A stretch of DNA of 64,000 nt from Tupaia tana (GCA_026018925.1 JAKSZU010000005.1:85484886-85548885); one strand, 5' to 3'; numbered from the stretch's first letter, positions 20,703 to 32,175 are shown. Made by a program: numbers and translations. The notes: a model not told the origin generated them from the letters alone.

Positions 20703-21490
20703 TATTTGTCAATTACAAAATACATAAATACTGCAAACAAAGAAATAAAGGAAGTAGATAAATACCTGGGATAGGAACAATATTCTATTTATTAGGCACT
20801 AAAATGTCTCCATAATTAAAGATTAAGGCTCATATCTTCACTTCTAGTTCAGAAAGTGTCAATATTTTAATGGGAATACAGTGCTCCAATGTGGTAAAAT
20901 ATGGTAATAAAAATAATAAAATGTGATACAAAAATAATGCTGGACCTGTAAACTGACATTGCTTCTATGTTAACAAAATTCTGAATACAACATGGAATTG
21001 TTAAAAATACTAGAATAAAGATACCTGCATGACTCAGTTTCCATCTGCCTGAAATGCAGTTGTTGCTGTATCACTCAGTAACATGACACACCTCCACGTG
21101 CCACGTGGCAGGGCTGCGATGCATTTTCTTTCACTTTACACACTTGGAATTCTTTGATACATTTGAGACTTCAAAGTAGTATCTACTGAATAATACGTGG
21201 TTTGGAATAAGGTTCTCAGTCATGTAAGGCATTATTGGAAGCTTCATAGACTTGAGTTGGTTCTGACCTAAGTGTGGGTTCTCTAGCTGGCTTAGGCTGC
21301 AATGAAGCTCCTCTGGAATCTGTTATCTGGTGGTCTCCAAGGTGCTTCAGATCAATGGTGTATAAGAATGTTTTCTGGAATCCGCGGTAAGCTTCAGTGG
21401 TGGGATCCACACGTAAATTCCTAAAGATCTAGAACGAGCTCGTATCATGTGAAGCATCATGTCTGCTTTCTGCTTTGTTAAAAAAGAGAT
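20703..21490. other. Spacer; possible unidentified pseudogene on the minus strand
   Basis: No mobile element is recognised. On the minus strand, 21216-21480 has two overlapping open frames (one reads DPTTEAYRGFQKTFLY, another ARSRSLGIYVWIPPLK) that could be a frameshifted coding relic. I do not recognise the protein. Confidence 0.3.
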
Positions 21491-21494
21491 TTTG

Positions 21495-21780
21495 TGGAGC
21501 CAGCAGATGGCATAGCAGTTTTGTCACTGGACTCCCACATAGCTGACCATTGTTTGAGTCCCCAACCCAGTGGCTTGAAAATCATACTGGGGACATGTAT
21601 GTGTGTGTGTGCTCAAGATCCTGGGAGAGAAATGGAGAAGAAGGGATTGCACTGTGGGCTCCCCTTTGGGAGGTGATTTCTCACTTTCCAACTCACTATC
21701 TCTGTCTCTCACTCTCTCTCTCGAGCATGAGCTTGTGCCCTAAAGCAAAAATAAAACAAAATCTTCTAAAGAAAAAAAAA
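21495..21780 (+). mobile_element. SINE-A copy
   Basis: GGAGCCAGCAGATGGCATAGC head, GTTTGAGTCCCC, core GAGAAATGGAGAAGAAGGGATTG, extended CT stretch, GTGCCCTAAAGCAAAAATAAAAC and A-rich tail. Confidence 0.9.
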
Positions 21781-22225
21781 TAACAGATCATATCAGGATA
21801 CTGGGAACTAGTGTAGACAGAGCTAGCCAGAGGATATTAAGGATTTGCAACCAGAGCTATGATGATAAGCACAAATCATTGCTTCAGGAAGTTACAGAGT
21901 GGCCATGGTGAAGAATATAGAAACTCTCCAAAGATCCAAAAGAACTACTTCACTCTATGGCTTATCTAGTTAGTCCCCTAAGGAATGCTCAGCATGTTAG
22001 CAGCTGTGACAGACTGAATTTTTAATTTCAGTCTTCTTAAAGACAACCACTAACCATTATAAACAAATGTAATCCTGCCCAAGTCAGAGGTCAGTATTTG
22101 TGGAATGAATAATAATAAAAAAAAATTGATGACCACATTAAATAGCATAATTAACCACTAAATATCATACACCTATGAAACCAGACACATATAAAATGAT
22201 CATTGAAGTCAAAATCCATTTTGCC
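21781..22225. other. Spacer
   Basis: Nothing recognised. Confidence 0.45.
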
Positions 22226-22228
22226 TTA

Positions 22229-22472
22229 TGGGTCAGCCAGTGGCATGGCGCTTAAGGTGGCTAGATCCCACATGACTGATTGGGTAGATCTAGTCCCAAC
22301 CTGGCAGCTGAAGAACTCACCTGGTGAGTGGAGTGTGTGTCCAAAATCCCAAAAGGAAAGTGAAGGAGAAGGGGTTGCCATGTGGCCATTACTCAGAGAG
22401 GTGATTTCTCACCTTGCCTCTCTCTCTCTCTGTCTGTCTCTCTCTGGTGAGAACATATGTTCTATAGAAAAA
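22229..22472 (+). mobile_element. SINE-A copy, old variant
   Basis: Head GGGTCAGCCAGTGGCATGGCG with TTAAGGTGGCTAGATCCCA, weak B-box, core AAAGGAAAGTGAAGGAGAAGGGG, CT stretch, GTTCTATAGAAAAATG tail. Confidence 0.85.
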
Positions 22473-22514
22473 TGTTTGGCTTGTATTTTTAAATATTTTT
22501 CTCAAGAAGAGGAA

Positions 22515-22520
<6 letters not shown>

Positions 22521-22546
<26 letters not shown>

Positions 22547-22800
22547 GGAGAGGTTTTTCGCTATAGGGCGCGTGCGCTCGCCAGACAGACAGAGAGAGAC
22601 ATAGAGACAGAAAGCGAGAAATCACCCCCCAGGGGGGATGGTCACGCCGCAATCCCTTCTCCTCCATTCTCCTCTCGGGATCTTGGGCACGCACGCACAC
22701 GCGCCCGGCGCGAGTTGTAAGCCACCGGGTCCGAGACGCGAACCGCGGTCGACCACGTGGGAGTCCAGCGACATAGCCATTACGCTAACTGCTGGTTCCC
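22521..22800 (-). mobile_element. SINE-A copy, young
   Basis: Reverse copy very close to the consensus (GCTATAGGGCGCGTGCGCTC, CCCCCCAGGGGGGATGG, GCGCCCGGCGCGAG, CTGCTGGTTCCC). GGAAATATAT at 22511-22520 and 22801-22810 is the likely target-site duplication. Confidence 0.95.
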
Positions 22801-22830
22801 GGAAATATATTTTTAAAAATGACCTAAGGA

Positions 22831-23080
22831 GGGGCCAGAAGGTGGTATAGTTATTAAGGAGCTGGACTCCCATATGGTCAACTGAGGTTCGAGTCCTGAA
22901 TCTGAGGAATTGAAACTCTCACTGGGCACAAATACATGAGTGCCCAAAATCCCAAGAAGAGAATGGAGAAAAAAAGGATTATGGGATGGCCATCCCCCTG
23001 GGGGTTATTTCTCACTTTATTTCTGTCTCTCTACAGTGAGCACATGCACCTATAGCAAAAAAAATCTCTCTAACAAAAAA
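22831..23080 (+). mobile_element. SINE-A copy with target-site duplication
   Basis: Head GGGGCCAGAAGGTGGTATAG, B-box GGTTCGAGTCC intact although the rest is diverged. Core GAAGAGAATGGAGAAAAAAAGG, ACCTATAGCAAAAAAAATCTCTC tail. GACCTAAG flanks it at 22821-22828 and 23081-23088. Confidence 0.9.
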
Positions 23081-23088
23081 GACCTAAG

Positions 23089-23811
23089 AAATTATCTTTA
23101 TTCATCAGAATGCTAGTAATTTGTTATCTCCTTTGAGAAAGGCTTCAAAAATCCATATAAATATGTTTGCATATTTGATGATACCTATCATTGATCTAGC
23201 TCCCAAATTCTCAATAAAAACAGACATTTTCTTCATTTTTTATAGGGCATGATTATATATCAAGTATATATTGTATTCTTACTGTCTTAGATAATTTGAG
23301 CTATGATTGCTCATTAAAATTAATATTAGCTTACATTATAAATTAACATTAACTTACATTGTGTGACATTTTATTTGAAATGGTGATTATATAACAATGA
23401 ATTAGTTGAATTGATATTCACATGACATGTTTATGATACTTGGAATTATAGTAGTAGAGCAGAAGGTATTGGTAATTTCACTAATGTTTTATATTTTTCA
23501 AAGAAGGTAAGATAGTAACATCTTTCCTTATAATATTTTACATAAATGTTCAACAGTAAGTCATAATATTAACATCAAAATACTTCTATGGCATCAAGTA
23601 CCAAAAATACCATAAATATTGTGTTAAATGTTAAAATGTGTTTTATTCGTTTTCAGCAACAATTTTTCAATATTTTGTTTGCCCATAAAATATTTACAGA
23701 TAAGTACATATGAGTATATGTGTACAAACACAGAAAAACTTCTAAAATATAAGCCCTTTGGTAATTTCTTTCAGTATTATATTCCTATTTTTCAAAATGG
23801 CAACTCCAGAT
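23089..23811. other. AT-rich spacer
   Basis: Nothing recognised. TTAATATTAGCTTACATT / TTAACATTAACTTACATT is a small local tandem near 23320-23358. Confidence 0.4.
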
Positions 23812-23929
23812 TCACAGATTGTTTGGTGATTAAGCCACTGGATTCCCACATAGTCAACAGTGGTTTGAATCCCCAACCTGGCAGCGTGAAAATCATTCTA
23901 GGTGTATGTGTGTGCATGCCCAGAATCTT

Positions 23930-23962
<33 letters not shown>
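23812..23962 (+). mobile_element. Truncated SINE-A head plus (AC)n
   Basis: The head relic (TTTGGTGATTAAGCCACTGGATTCCCACATAG, GGTTTGAATCCCC) and first part of the core are present up to GCCCAGAATCTTTC. An (AC)n tract (23934-23962) then replaces the 3' half. Confidence 0.75.
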
Positions 23963-23966
<4 letters not shown>

Positions 23967-25365
23967 AAAAAAGTAAGAAAAACTTTAACCATCAAGGTAT
24001 AAAAGCATTCCACTGAAGTTAATTGATACCTGTTAATTAGATTTGGAACATTCTTTTCTGAAATAGAAATGTAGACATTGCAGTTGATCCAGTGACAGCA
24101 TGAGGGCATCCTAAGATCATGGATATCTTGTCACTTAATCATTGATGCTGGATTTTGAACATGTCTTGCAGAAATGTTTCTTTTATTTTTACAGAATCAT
24201 TTTTCAAATTATCTGTCATCCTATAATAGCCGAGGGAAAACAATTGAGATATCTACTACATAATATCTATTTGTTAAACTTCTAGAATATTTCTGGTCAT
24301 AACATTTTGCTTTTTTATTCATTTTGGTTACTTTCTTTACATTATGAATGCAATGGATGCTCTTGGAATGTCTGTTACTGCCTCTATAAGGCAGCCTGAT
24401 CAAAGTAGAGGAACATTTGACTGGCATCTATGCTTCCTGTCTGTCTCCTCTTTTCACAGCTGATGAAAACATGACATTTTATCTATGTTTTTAAGTAAAA
24501 TGTCTACGCTGATCATTTAATCTAAAAGCATAGAAACTGAAAGGTGCAGATTTAAGTGCATTGAGGACTCCTGAGTTTTGTATAGCTTTTGAAAAGTTTT
24601 TCAGTAAATTACCTTTAATTTTTGTACCTTAGATTACATGATTTGTTTTCTGTTTATAAATATAAAATATTGATTTATGTAGAATGAAAATCAGGTTTAA
24701 AATTAGTCTATGCTCAATTATTGAGATAAATAAAACATATTTAAGCAATAATTTTGATAACAAATATTTAACATGTGTTGAAATTATATAAATTATTGTA
24801 TAAAAATGATATGTACATAAAAGCATTATAGCATATATTTTGGAGTTAAAACTGCATTTCATGTTATATAATCCCTCTCTGCTTTAATGTACTAAATTTT
24901 AAAGTAAGGCAGTATCTAAGTTATGATATTAGAGTAATAAATTAAAGCCTGGAAATTATACAATGTAGTACATGGCACATGAAAAGTTATCAGTAAACGT
25001 TAGCTATTATTAGCATTTCCAACATATTTCCTGTTTTTATAAGACATTTATCAGCTCTTATCATATAATCTTACCTATGCAGAGCAATATTAAATCATTT
25101 TAAGAGTGTAGTTAGGTTATTCATTTCTAAACAATTCTCAGAGCTATATTTTAAACTACTATGTTTGCTTGAAGTTTAGAGCTTATTTGCTGTGAAACCT
25201 GAGTCAAAATAAAAATCCAAGGCTAGTATAAAAATTTAAACACTTGAAATTTGGAAATTTGGTAACTGCATGTATCTAGAAAATGTTAAAAACCATAAAA
25301 TAATAGCAGAATAACACTCTAATGAGTCATAATAAAAGTTACAAAGAATAACAAGGAGAGCTGCT

Positions 25366-25366
<1 letters not shown>
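23963..25366. other. AT-rich spacer
   Basis: About 1.4 kb without a recognised element. Confidence 0.45.
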
Positions 25367-25367
<1 letters not shown>

Positions 25368-25404
<37 letters not shown>

Positions 25405-25424
25405 CGTGTGTGTGTGTGTTTGTG
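25368..25424. repeat. (GT)n microsatellite
   Basis: Long GT tract with one TTCG interruption and a decayed end. Confidence 0.95.
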
Positions 25425-27004
25425 GGTGAGATGATTGATTGTGAGATAGTAGCCATTGCCATAATAACCTTGTCCCAAAGTGATATATGTATTTCTTTCC
25501 TTCTTTCCCACTTTTCTATTTTCTCACTGTCACTGGCTAGCTAGGCTTATATTAAGAGCCTATTAAAACAGGCTTACACATTCATCCTTGCAAGAGACCC
25601 TGACTAAGTCTCTACCATGTGAAAATATATTAAAATGGTGACATACACATATTTATATTTTATCAACAAGTCAATTCATATCGTTCTACAGAATGCATGT
25701 GAACATTGGAATGATATTGGAAGATGAGTCTCTCATGTTTCTGCACACCTCTCAAGTCTTTCTGTACAACTTGCAAAACAACCTTATAAAATGGATGTAG
25801 TGTCTCCTGGAAGCACGAAGAGCAGACATGCATACTTACTATCCAGTAAAAGAACGATGTCTCCCTCTTGGACTAAGATCTGGTTTGTTTGGTGCTATAA
25901 AAAAAAATTCCAGATTTACTAAGCTCAGAGCCATTCTCCTATAAAACAATTCACTGCACATGCAAGCATACCTCTGAGCCTACCCATGTCAGTCTCATGG
26001 GACCCTCCTTGTTAGACTCATGGTAGGGGATGTGGAAAATTAACTGATATGAATACTGTATATCAATGCTCTTGCATGATGGAGTCCTTTATGATGCAGG
26101 AGTCTGCCTTCTCCTTTTTTATTTACTATATTGAAGCAAACTAACTTGCGAAGATGCAAGGGGTAAAATCTCAGAACTTTTTGTAGTTTTTGATAGTTTT
26201 GAACCAAATGTGAGATTGTTAGGGAACATGGCTTTGTAGGAAAGGAAGGATGGGAAACTTGTGCAGAAATTAATGGGAACCCAGGGAAACCCATGCAATA
26301 GGTAATGGCTATATTAGTGAACCATATGGTACACAGGGCAGTAAGTGATGGTTCACGGTGCAAAGTGAGCAAAAATTGGGGAGGTGGTTACAAGCCAGAT
26401 GTTACACACAACAGCTGCCTGAAAAGTGCCCTGGTTGTAGTTCCTTGTTTTGGGGTGCTGGAGATTTCCTTACCAATCTGGAGGGCAGCACCAAGACCTC
26501 CCCTCTGTAAATTTCATTACAGATATTCTATCTCTGTGTAAGTAACAGTCTCAGAGATGTGCATCTACATTGCTTGTGAAAAGAGGGGAATTTTGACCTT
26601 AAGGGAAAAACATGCAAAAGCATGAAACTTTTGCCTGTTCACTTGGAAGATGAGGGCAATTGCAGGGGTATTTTATGGCTCAACATCTCCTATCTTATTT
26701 TCCAAATTTAGATTCCTTTGGAGATGATAAAAAGAATGCATAGAAAAAAAAATTTGTAGACTTTTTGTTTGTTTTTAATGGGTACTTGCTTCTAGAAGTG
26801 AAGTCTAGTCCTCTGAGAGGCCACTTACAATGACATAAAACCTTTGTATGAAACCACAGATAAAGCAATAGATCTATACTTATGGAAAAAAAAAAAGTGA
26901 CCCTTGAAAAACTAGACACCAATCCAGTGAAATCTAAATAATTCTTACAGTCACCTGGAACCCTGGAAACTAACCAATCCTATTTTAAAACCATAAAAAG
27001 AGAC
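25425..27004. other. Unclassified sequence, possibly old LTR material
   Basis: Less AT-rich than the flanks (26220-26540 especially), with no landmark I can name. Overlapping ORFs on both strands at 26040-26541 have no recognised domain. Confidence 0.3.
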
Positions 27005-27216
27005 TTAATGCTGACACCGTGGTAAACTTGATGCTCTGCAAGGATGACCCACATAGAAAGGTTTAGAGTTTAAGTCTGGAGCTAGCTCTCTCTGAGTACA
27101 TGGGGCATATACTTGTACATGATGCCAGAAAGCTGAGCGTGAATCACACCATGAAGAACCTGTAGAGGTAAGTATTTCTGTCTCTTTGTCTCTCTTGCTC
27201 ATAGATAAAATACTGT
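27005..27216 (+). mobile_element. Possible SINE-C copy
   Basis: A head-like GCTGACACCGTGGTAAACTTG, a decayed middle with GATGCCAGAAAGCTGAG, and a CT stretch TTTCTGTCTCTTTGTCTCTC followed by CATAGATAAAATAC keep the SINE-C order. Similarity to 29361 is limited. Confidence 0.4.
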
Positions 27217-27220
27217 GTAG

Positions 27221-27291
27221 CTGGAAAAGTCATGACAAATTTTGCATTGAGAAACATAGAAAATGTAAGTCATGACTACTCTGACAACTCA
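27221..27291. mobile_element. Short inverted-repeat element (mariner-like MITE), decayed
   Basis: The left arm GGAAAAGTCATGACAAATTTTG is mirrored by AATGTAAGTCATGACTACTCTGACAAC on the right. The arms share AGTCATGAC with the better-preserved copies at 28842 and 31603. Confidence 0.55.
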
Positions 27292-27339
27292 ATACATATA
27301 CAGTAAAACTTAAAAAAGAGAAATGATGAAAATTTAAGA

Positions 27340-28430
27340 GATGCTCTTGTGACAATGTGACAGCCAATACCCCAAGAATAAAGTAGATTCTGCAAAGAAA
27401 GTTGCTGCGTTATTAACCAAGTCCAGGTCAACCAAGGGGCGCAAACTCCGCAACATCATCCTGAAAGTCATGCGTTAGGGCTGTTGAGTTAAAAGAAGCA
27501 ATCATGTCAGTAATGATTATCTTGCTGTCTCATTGAAAGTTTTGAGTGGACAGGATCATCAGCAGTTGATTTGGTTGAACAGTGCGCAGCCCATTAGCAT
27601 CAGAATTACATGATAAAATGGCTTCTCTTTAAAGAAAAAGTTACACTACATGAAGCAAAACGGTTAAATCAAAGGAATCCTTGATTCTCAGAAGTTCTAT
27701 AAATATCTGAGTTTGATGCACTGTTAGTTTGGCCAAACTGAAACCTGATTGTGTCCACTGTAAGTCTGTGAATATTTTACCTCAGGGCTTGTCTTGTAGA
27801 ATGAGAAATGTCTGTGATCAGTCTCCTCTGGGAGCTGAACTCAAGACGATTTTCATAGTCTGGACATTACTCCCTTGGTAAAATCTTGTTATATTTTGAC
27901 TGACTTTTGGACTATAGAAACATTCTCAGCTTTTGTTCTGCTGCGTGGAAAACCACAGACTGTCTGGCAAATTAAAATCATTCTTTGAGACCACAGTTTT
28001 ATAAACAAACTGTTTTATAACCATCTGTGTCACTCATATACATCCCCAAAATAAGAGTACAATCATTGATGAGACTGCCTGGAATTAAGTTACAGATTGA
28101 GCCTTGAATACTCAGATGGCTAGTATTTCTGTTTGGATCCACCATTGTACGAGACATTGAAACAGATGCACCATTACAGATTGAGAACAAATGAAGAACT
28201 CTGTGTTTCTGATAAAGTGTCTACCATACCATGCAGGACCTGCAACTCCTGCCAAAAAGTACTTGTTTGGAAGACTCCACCTTAATCTGGGGCATTTGTT
28301 ACCATATTGCCATGATAACATCTCTTAAATTTTCATCCGGTATAACATATGAACTAGGAAAGTCTTCTGGAGTGGCATGCTGAATGTAAGAACTATTTAA
28401 ATTCCATCTGTTAGTTTCCTGTTCTCCTAT
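27340..28430 (-). other. Broken minus-strand reading frames, possible ancient ERV env relic
   Basis: The region is moderately GC compared with its surroundings. Minus-strand ORFs at 28112-28321 (69 aa) and 27999-28190 (63 aa) overlap in different frames and look like one protein-like tract with a frameshift. They hold Trp-, Cys- and N-glycosylation-rich sequence (for example NRNTSHLS). Further interrupted minus frames continue to about 28700. This composition suits a decayed retroviral surface glycoprotein, but I recognise no diagnostic motif and no LTR was located. Confidence 0.25.
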
Positions 28431-28436
28431 AGGTCA

Positions 28437-28437
<1 letters not shown>

Positions 28438-28465
<28 letters not shown>
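28438..28465. repeat. Poly-T tract
   Basis: About 27 consecutive T followed by TAAAG. It could be the A-tail of a minus-strand retroposon lying to its right, but no body is recognised. Confidence 0.85.
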
Positions 28466-28469
<4 letters not shown>

Positions 28470-28840
28470 TACAGATGAGGTCAGGAGGCTGCACTGCATA
28501 GATTGTGTTCACTGCTTACTCCTGGAAGATAAAATTTGCCAAAACCTAACTCCTTTTGGGACTCATTTCAATAGACCCAATGTTGCTGTTCCAGTCTAAC
28601 CAGTCAACTACAGCCACATCATTATGGCCCTTGAAACTACTTAGTCATGAGTAACAAACTATGCCATTTCTATTCCATCAAAGGGATGTCATTCATCGCA
28701 AAAGCCACTCAGCAATGGACTGTTAGTTAAGATTTTCGAGGAAATTCCTGCTTTCTATATTCCAAGTTAGCTAAAAAAATAATCTAACTTGAACATGATC
28801 TTTTCTTGGTCCACATATATAATTAAGACATTTTTGTCAT
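28466..28840. other. Unclassified sequence
   Basis: No recognised element. Minus-strand frames are interrupted mainly by TAG/TGA codons. Confidence 0.35.
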
Positions 28841-28841
28841 T

Positions 28842-28923
28842 TATTAGGTCATCAGGAAAGTCATGATGCATTTTTGTATTAAAAAATATGAAAATACGTG
28901 ATGACTTTCTCAATGACCTAATA
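28842..28923. mobile_element. Short inverted-repeat element (mariner-like MITE)
   Basis: Near-perfect hairpin of about 80 bp. TATTAGGTCATCAGGAAAGTCATGATGCATTTTTGTATT on the left is mirrored on the right down to GACCTAATAA. TA at both borders suits TA-target Tc1/mariner elements, and the size equals MADE1-type MITEs. Confidence 0.75.
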
Positions 28924-29092
28924 ATTCAACTGTCTACATAAAAAATACAAAATTTCCTCTAGTTCCACTCATAAGTAATGATCAGGACATAAGTGAAAAT
29001 AGTTATTTAGACCAATTTTGAATATTTGGGATCCCATCATGATCAACCCAGTGGGCTATGTGTCTGTCTTTCTCCTAAAAGCAACCTAAAAT

Positions 29093-29108
29093 TTTTTTTT
29101 AATTGTAT

Positions 29109-29148
<40 letters not shown>

Positions 29149-29281
29149 ATTTGACCAGAGAGAGGCAGAGAAAGAGAGAGAGAGAGGAAGTGAGAAAGCA
29201 AGCCACCAGATTCAGGACTTGAACCGTGGTCGGCCATGTGGGAGTGTCCAGCACCTTAACCACCACGCCACCTGCTGGTCC
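29093..29281 (-). mobile_element. SINE-B copy with target-site duplication
   Basis: Reverse copy: (TTTA)n tail (29100-29144), AAATTTGACCAGAGAGAGGCAG, AAGCAAGCCACCAG, TTGAACCGTGG, and head CACCACGCCACCTGCTGGTCC. CAACCTAAAAT (29082-29092) and CAACCCAAAAT (29282-29292) are the likely duplications, with one mismatch. Confidence 0.93.
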
Positions 29282-29360
29282 CAACCCAAAATGTTTTGAT
29301 GCCACATATTCCTTGTGGCAGTCTGGTTTAAGGTAAATAGGAGTTTCAAGCTATATTCTG

Positions 29361-29598
29361 GGGCTAGGCAATAGTACAGGGGTAGTGAACTGGTCCCATA
29401 TGAGAAGGTCCTGGGTGTGTTTCCCAGGGGCTCCCTCTGCACATTGGGTGTACATATGTGTGCCTGTGATGTAGGCTAACTGAAGCTGAGTGTGAGTGTT
29501 GAGGGCATCACAGCACAGGGATCCTGTTGGAGGTGCTTCTCCCTCTCTCTCTCTGTCTCCATCTCTCATGGAAGGAATAAATAAATAAACTTTAAAAA
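29361..29598 (+). mobile_element. SINE-C copy, best preserved
   Basis: The head GGGGCTAGGCAATAGTACAGGGG runs into GTGAACTGGTCCCATATGAG and a B-box-like AAGGTCCTGGGTGTG. About 100 bp of core follow, then GAGGTGCTTCTCCCTCTC and a CT stretch ending CATGGAAGGAATAAATAAATAAACTTTAAAAAC. The architecture is tRNA-derived, but the head differs from SINE-A/B, so I treat it as a separate family. Confidence 0.7.
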
Positions 29599-30205
29599 CA
29601 AACAAAGACATTTAATTCTGGTTCTATTCTTTGTTGGTCTTAGGTCATAAAGATTACCATTGCTTTAGTACATGGCTCACTAAGTCCCCATCTATAGCCA
29701 CAATGCACTCTGTAAGTTTTATAAAAATGCTCTTCCCCAAAATTGCAATGGACACCTCTTAGACATCATCAGGGATCACTTGGAGAAAGTAAAGTTCAAA
29801 CTATTTAACTGAGACAAACCAATTTTGTGATTGTAAAATGAGAGCTTCAGTCCGGTCAGGAGAGGCACTACCTTAGACCCCAATAGGTAAAGGATAAAAA
29901 AGGGCATTAGTGACTTTGCCTTTCAATGTTTCTTTTTCTCGTTAAGGAAAATTCTCTGACTTAATTCTTCCAATATATTTCATTCTCTTTAAATTTAATT
30001 GATTTTGAAGTCTTCCATTCCCTGCCATACAGTTTTGATTATAATTTGATCATCATTCACTTAAAATTCTCCAGGAAGTCTTTCAGAAACAGGAAGAGAG
30101 CCTCAATTCCTTGACCTATGCCCAACATACTTGTTAAACTCTTTGGATCTCCTTTCATAAGGAAAACAAATATTGACTTGGTGACTATGTGCACAAACAA
30201 AACAT
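29599..30205. other. Spacer
   Basis: No recognised mobile element or coding segment. Confidence 0.4.
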
Positions 30206-30210
30206 ACTGC

Positions 30211-30493
30211 TGGGTCAGTCAGGTGGCGTAGTAGTCAAGGCAGTTGGATCCAACATGGCCGGCTATGGTTTGAGTCCTGGACCCAGTGACTTGAAAAACA
30301 CACTCACATATGCATGCATGTACCAGAAAAAAAAAAAACAAGAAGAGATAGAGAAGAAGGAAGTGTGGTGTAGTTACCCTTCCTGGGGAATGCTTTCTCA
30401 CTTTCCCTTTTTCTCACTTTCCTCTTTCTCTCTCTTTCTCTGGCAACCACAGGCACCTTATAGCAAAATTTTTAAAAGAAATAAAAATAAGAC
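30211..30493 (+). mobile_element. SINE-A copy, old variant
   Basis: Head GGGTCAGTCAGGTGGCGTAGTAG, GGTTTGAGTCCTGGACCC, core replaced in part by an A-run, CTTTCTCACTTTCCC, long CT stretch, CCTTATAGCAAAATTTTTAAAAG tail. Confidence 0.88.
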
Positions 30494-31600
30494 TGACCAG
30501 GAGCCTTAAGGCTTATCAACTTTCCAGGGTGCCACATTAGAAATAATGCTGATGTATGCCTCCTACTAATTAGGCCCCACTTTGGGAGTTCTCAAAATTG
30601 TGAAGAGTGTTGTCACTCTAGGACTAACATTAACATTCTCCAGTCTACATCTCATGTACAGAAAGCAAGCATCAACTTCCCTTCCTCCTGAAAACATAGA
30701 GACTCATACCTTAGGAGTGACCATAAGTGACCTTAGGTGCTTAAAGTAACAGCATCCTAAACTCTTGGATGACTATAGAGATTTCTCAAATATGTTGCTG
30801 GTAGTTCTGTATAAAGCTTTCTATAGAGATAACTGGCTCTACTTATTTATTTACTTTTTTTGTTTTTTATTGGCAGCCTAAAGGCAGTTATTCCTACCTT
30901 AGGATTCATTCTTGTTTAAAAGTGTGGTACAAAATCTGTCTCTTTCTTTGATGGCAGTGATAAAAGATCTCACCTTTGCCATTCATTGGAAATCATTCAA
31001 GCTAATCACGGTTCTCTGTTCATGATTACTATGGATGACAGAATTTCCCTAAAATTCCTTGTGGGTCTATTCATTGCTAATATATCTTTCTGTATCTGGA
31101 TTAATGCCTTGGGGCAAAGAAAGTAGATAAAAAAAAAGAAAGCTACATAGATTTCTAAGGTAGAACCACGTAGTATATGATTTATTCAAAGAGTTTAATT
31201 CGGAATAAGTTTGCCAGATATAATGTAAGGCATCCACATAAATCTGAATATCAGACAAATGTTAAATAATTTTTATAACAGATAATTCTCATGTAATATT
31301 TCCCATATTTATATTGTAAAAAGTATAAATTCAAATTAGCTAGATATTTTGTATGTTTATTTGTGAAATCTAGCAATTCTATGTGAGAGGTGTCTTAGAA
31401 GTCAATATTATAGAATAGCCTAATCTTTTTACTTGAAATTCTGATATTTGCCTCAGTAAAATAATGCATGAGTAAATTGGGTGATTCTCTATAACAGTTT
31501 CTGTTAGGCAGATTAATCAGGAAAGTATACTCCTGAATAATCCACCTAAAGTCAAGATGTTATAAAAACAAGAGATACATATATTTATATACATATATAA
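30494..31600. other. Spacer
   Basis: About 1.1 kb without a recognised element. Confidence 0.4.
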
Positions 31601-31602
31601 CT

Positions 31603-31682
31603 TTGGGTTGTTGGGAAAGTCATGGCACATTTTTTGCACAGAAAAACACAAAATTATGTCATGACTTTCCCTACAGCCTAAT
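31603..31682. mobile_element. Short inverted-repeat element (mariner-like MITE)
   Basis: Hairpin of about 80 bp: TTGGGTTGTTGGGAAAGTCATGGCACATTTTTTGC mirrored by AATTATGTCATGACTTTCCCTACAGCCTAA. It shares GGAAAGTCATG arms with 28842 and a similar loop position. Confidence 0.75.
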
Positions 31683-31734
31683 AGATATATGTGTATATAT
31701 GCATACATAGATACAAGTACATGGATACATAAAT

Positions 31735-31888
31735 GCTTATTTTTAAATTATTTATTTAATTTTATTATTATTATTATTATCAAATTATTATTTAATTTGA
31801 CCAGAGAGAGGGAAAGTGAGAAAGCAAGCTGCTAGGTCCAGTAGTCGGCCATCTGGGAATCCAGGTCCTTTAACCACCTGACAGCCCC
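31735..31888 (-). mobile_element. SINE-B copy, truncated
   Basis: Reverse copy: A/T-rich tail with an (ATT)n tract (31760-31780), AATTTGACCAGAGAGAGGG, AAAGCAAGCTGCTAGGTCC, then a shortened head. The B-box side has lost bases between GGTCCAG and TAGTCGGCC. Confidence 0.82.
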
Positions 31889-31904
31889 GTATACAGATCT
31901 TTCT

Positions 31905-32175
31905 ATAGATAGGGTTTTTGTCTTGAACTAGAGAGGGAGTGCACACATGCACATGTATGAACAAACGCATGCATGTGTGTAAGAGATGCACCCTTCAACT
32001 GGTCCCCTTATGTAGCCCTTAACCAGCCCTCCAGCTAGATGAGATCCTGGTGCTGGGGCACTTTGCATGTTTCAGGTCAGCTCACTCACATTTCAAACCT
32101 GGATGGGCCCTGCAGTCTCCAGCACTTCAGATCAACACTCTACCACCTATACCACTGCAGTGGGCTGGGGATGCA
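31905..32175 (-). mobile_element. Possible SINE-C copy
   Basis: Opens TTTTTGTCTTGAACTAGAGAGGGAG and ends with a head-like CTACCACCTATACCACTGCAG, a layout similar to the other SINE-C copies. Internal similarity is low. Confidence 0.4.
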
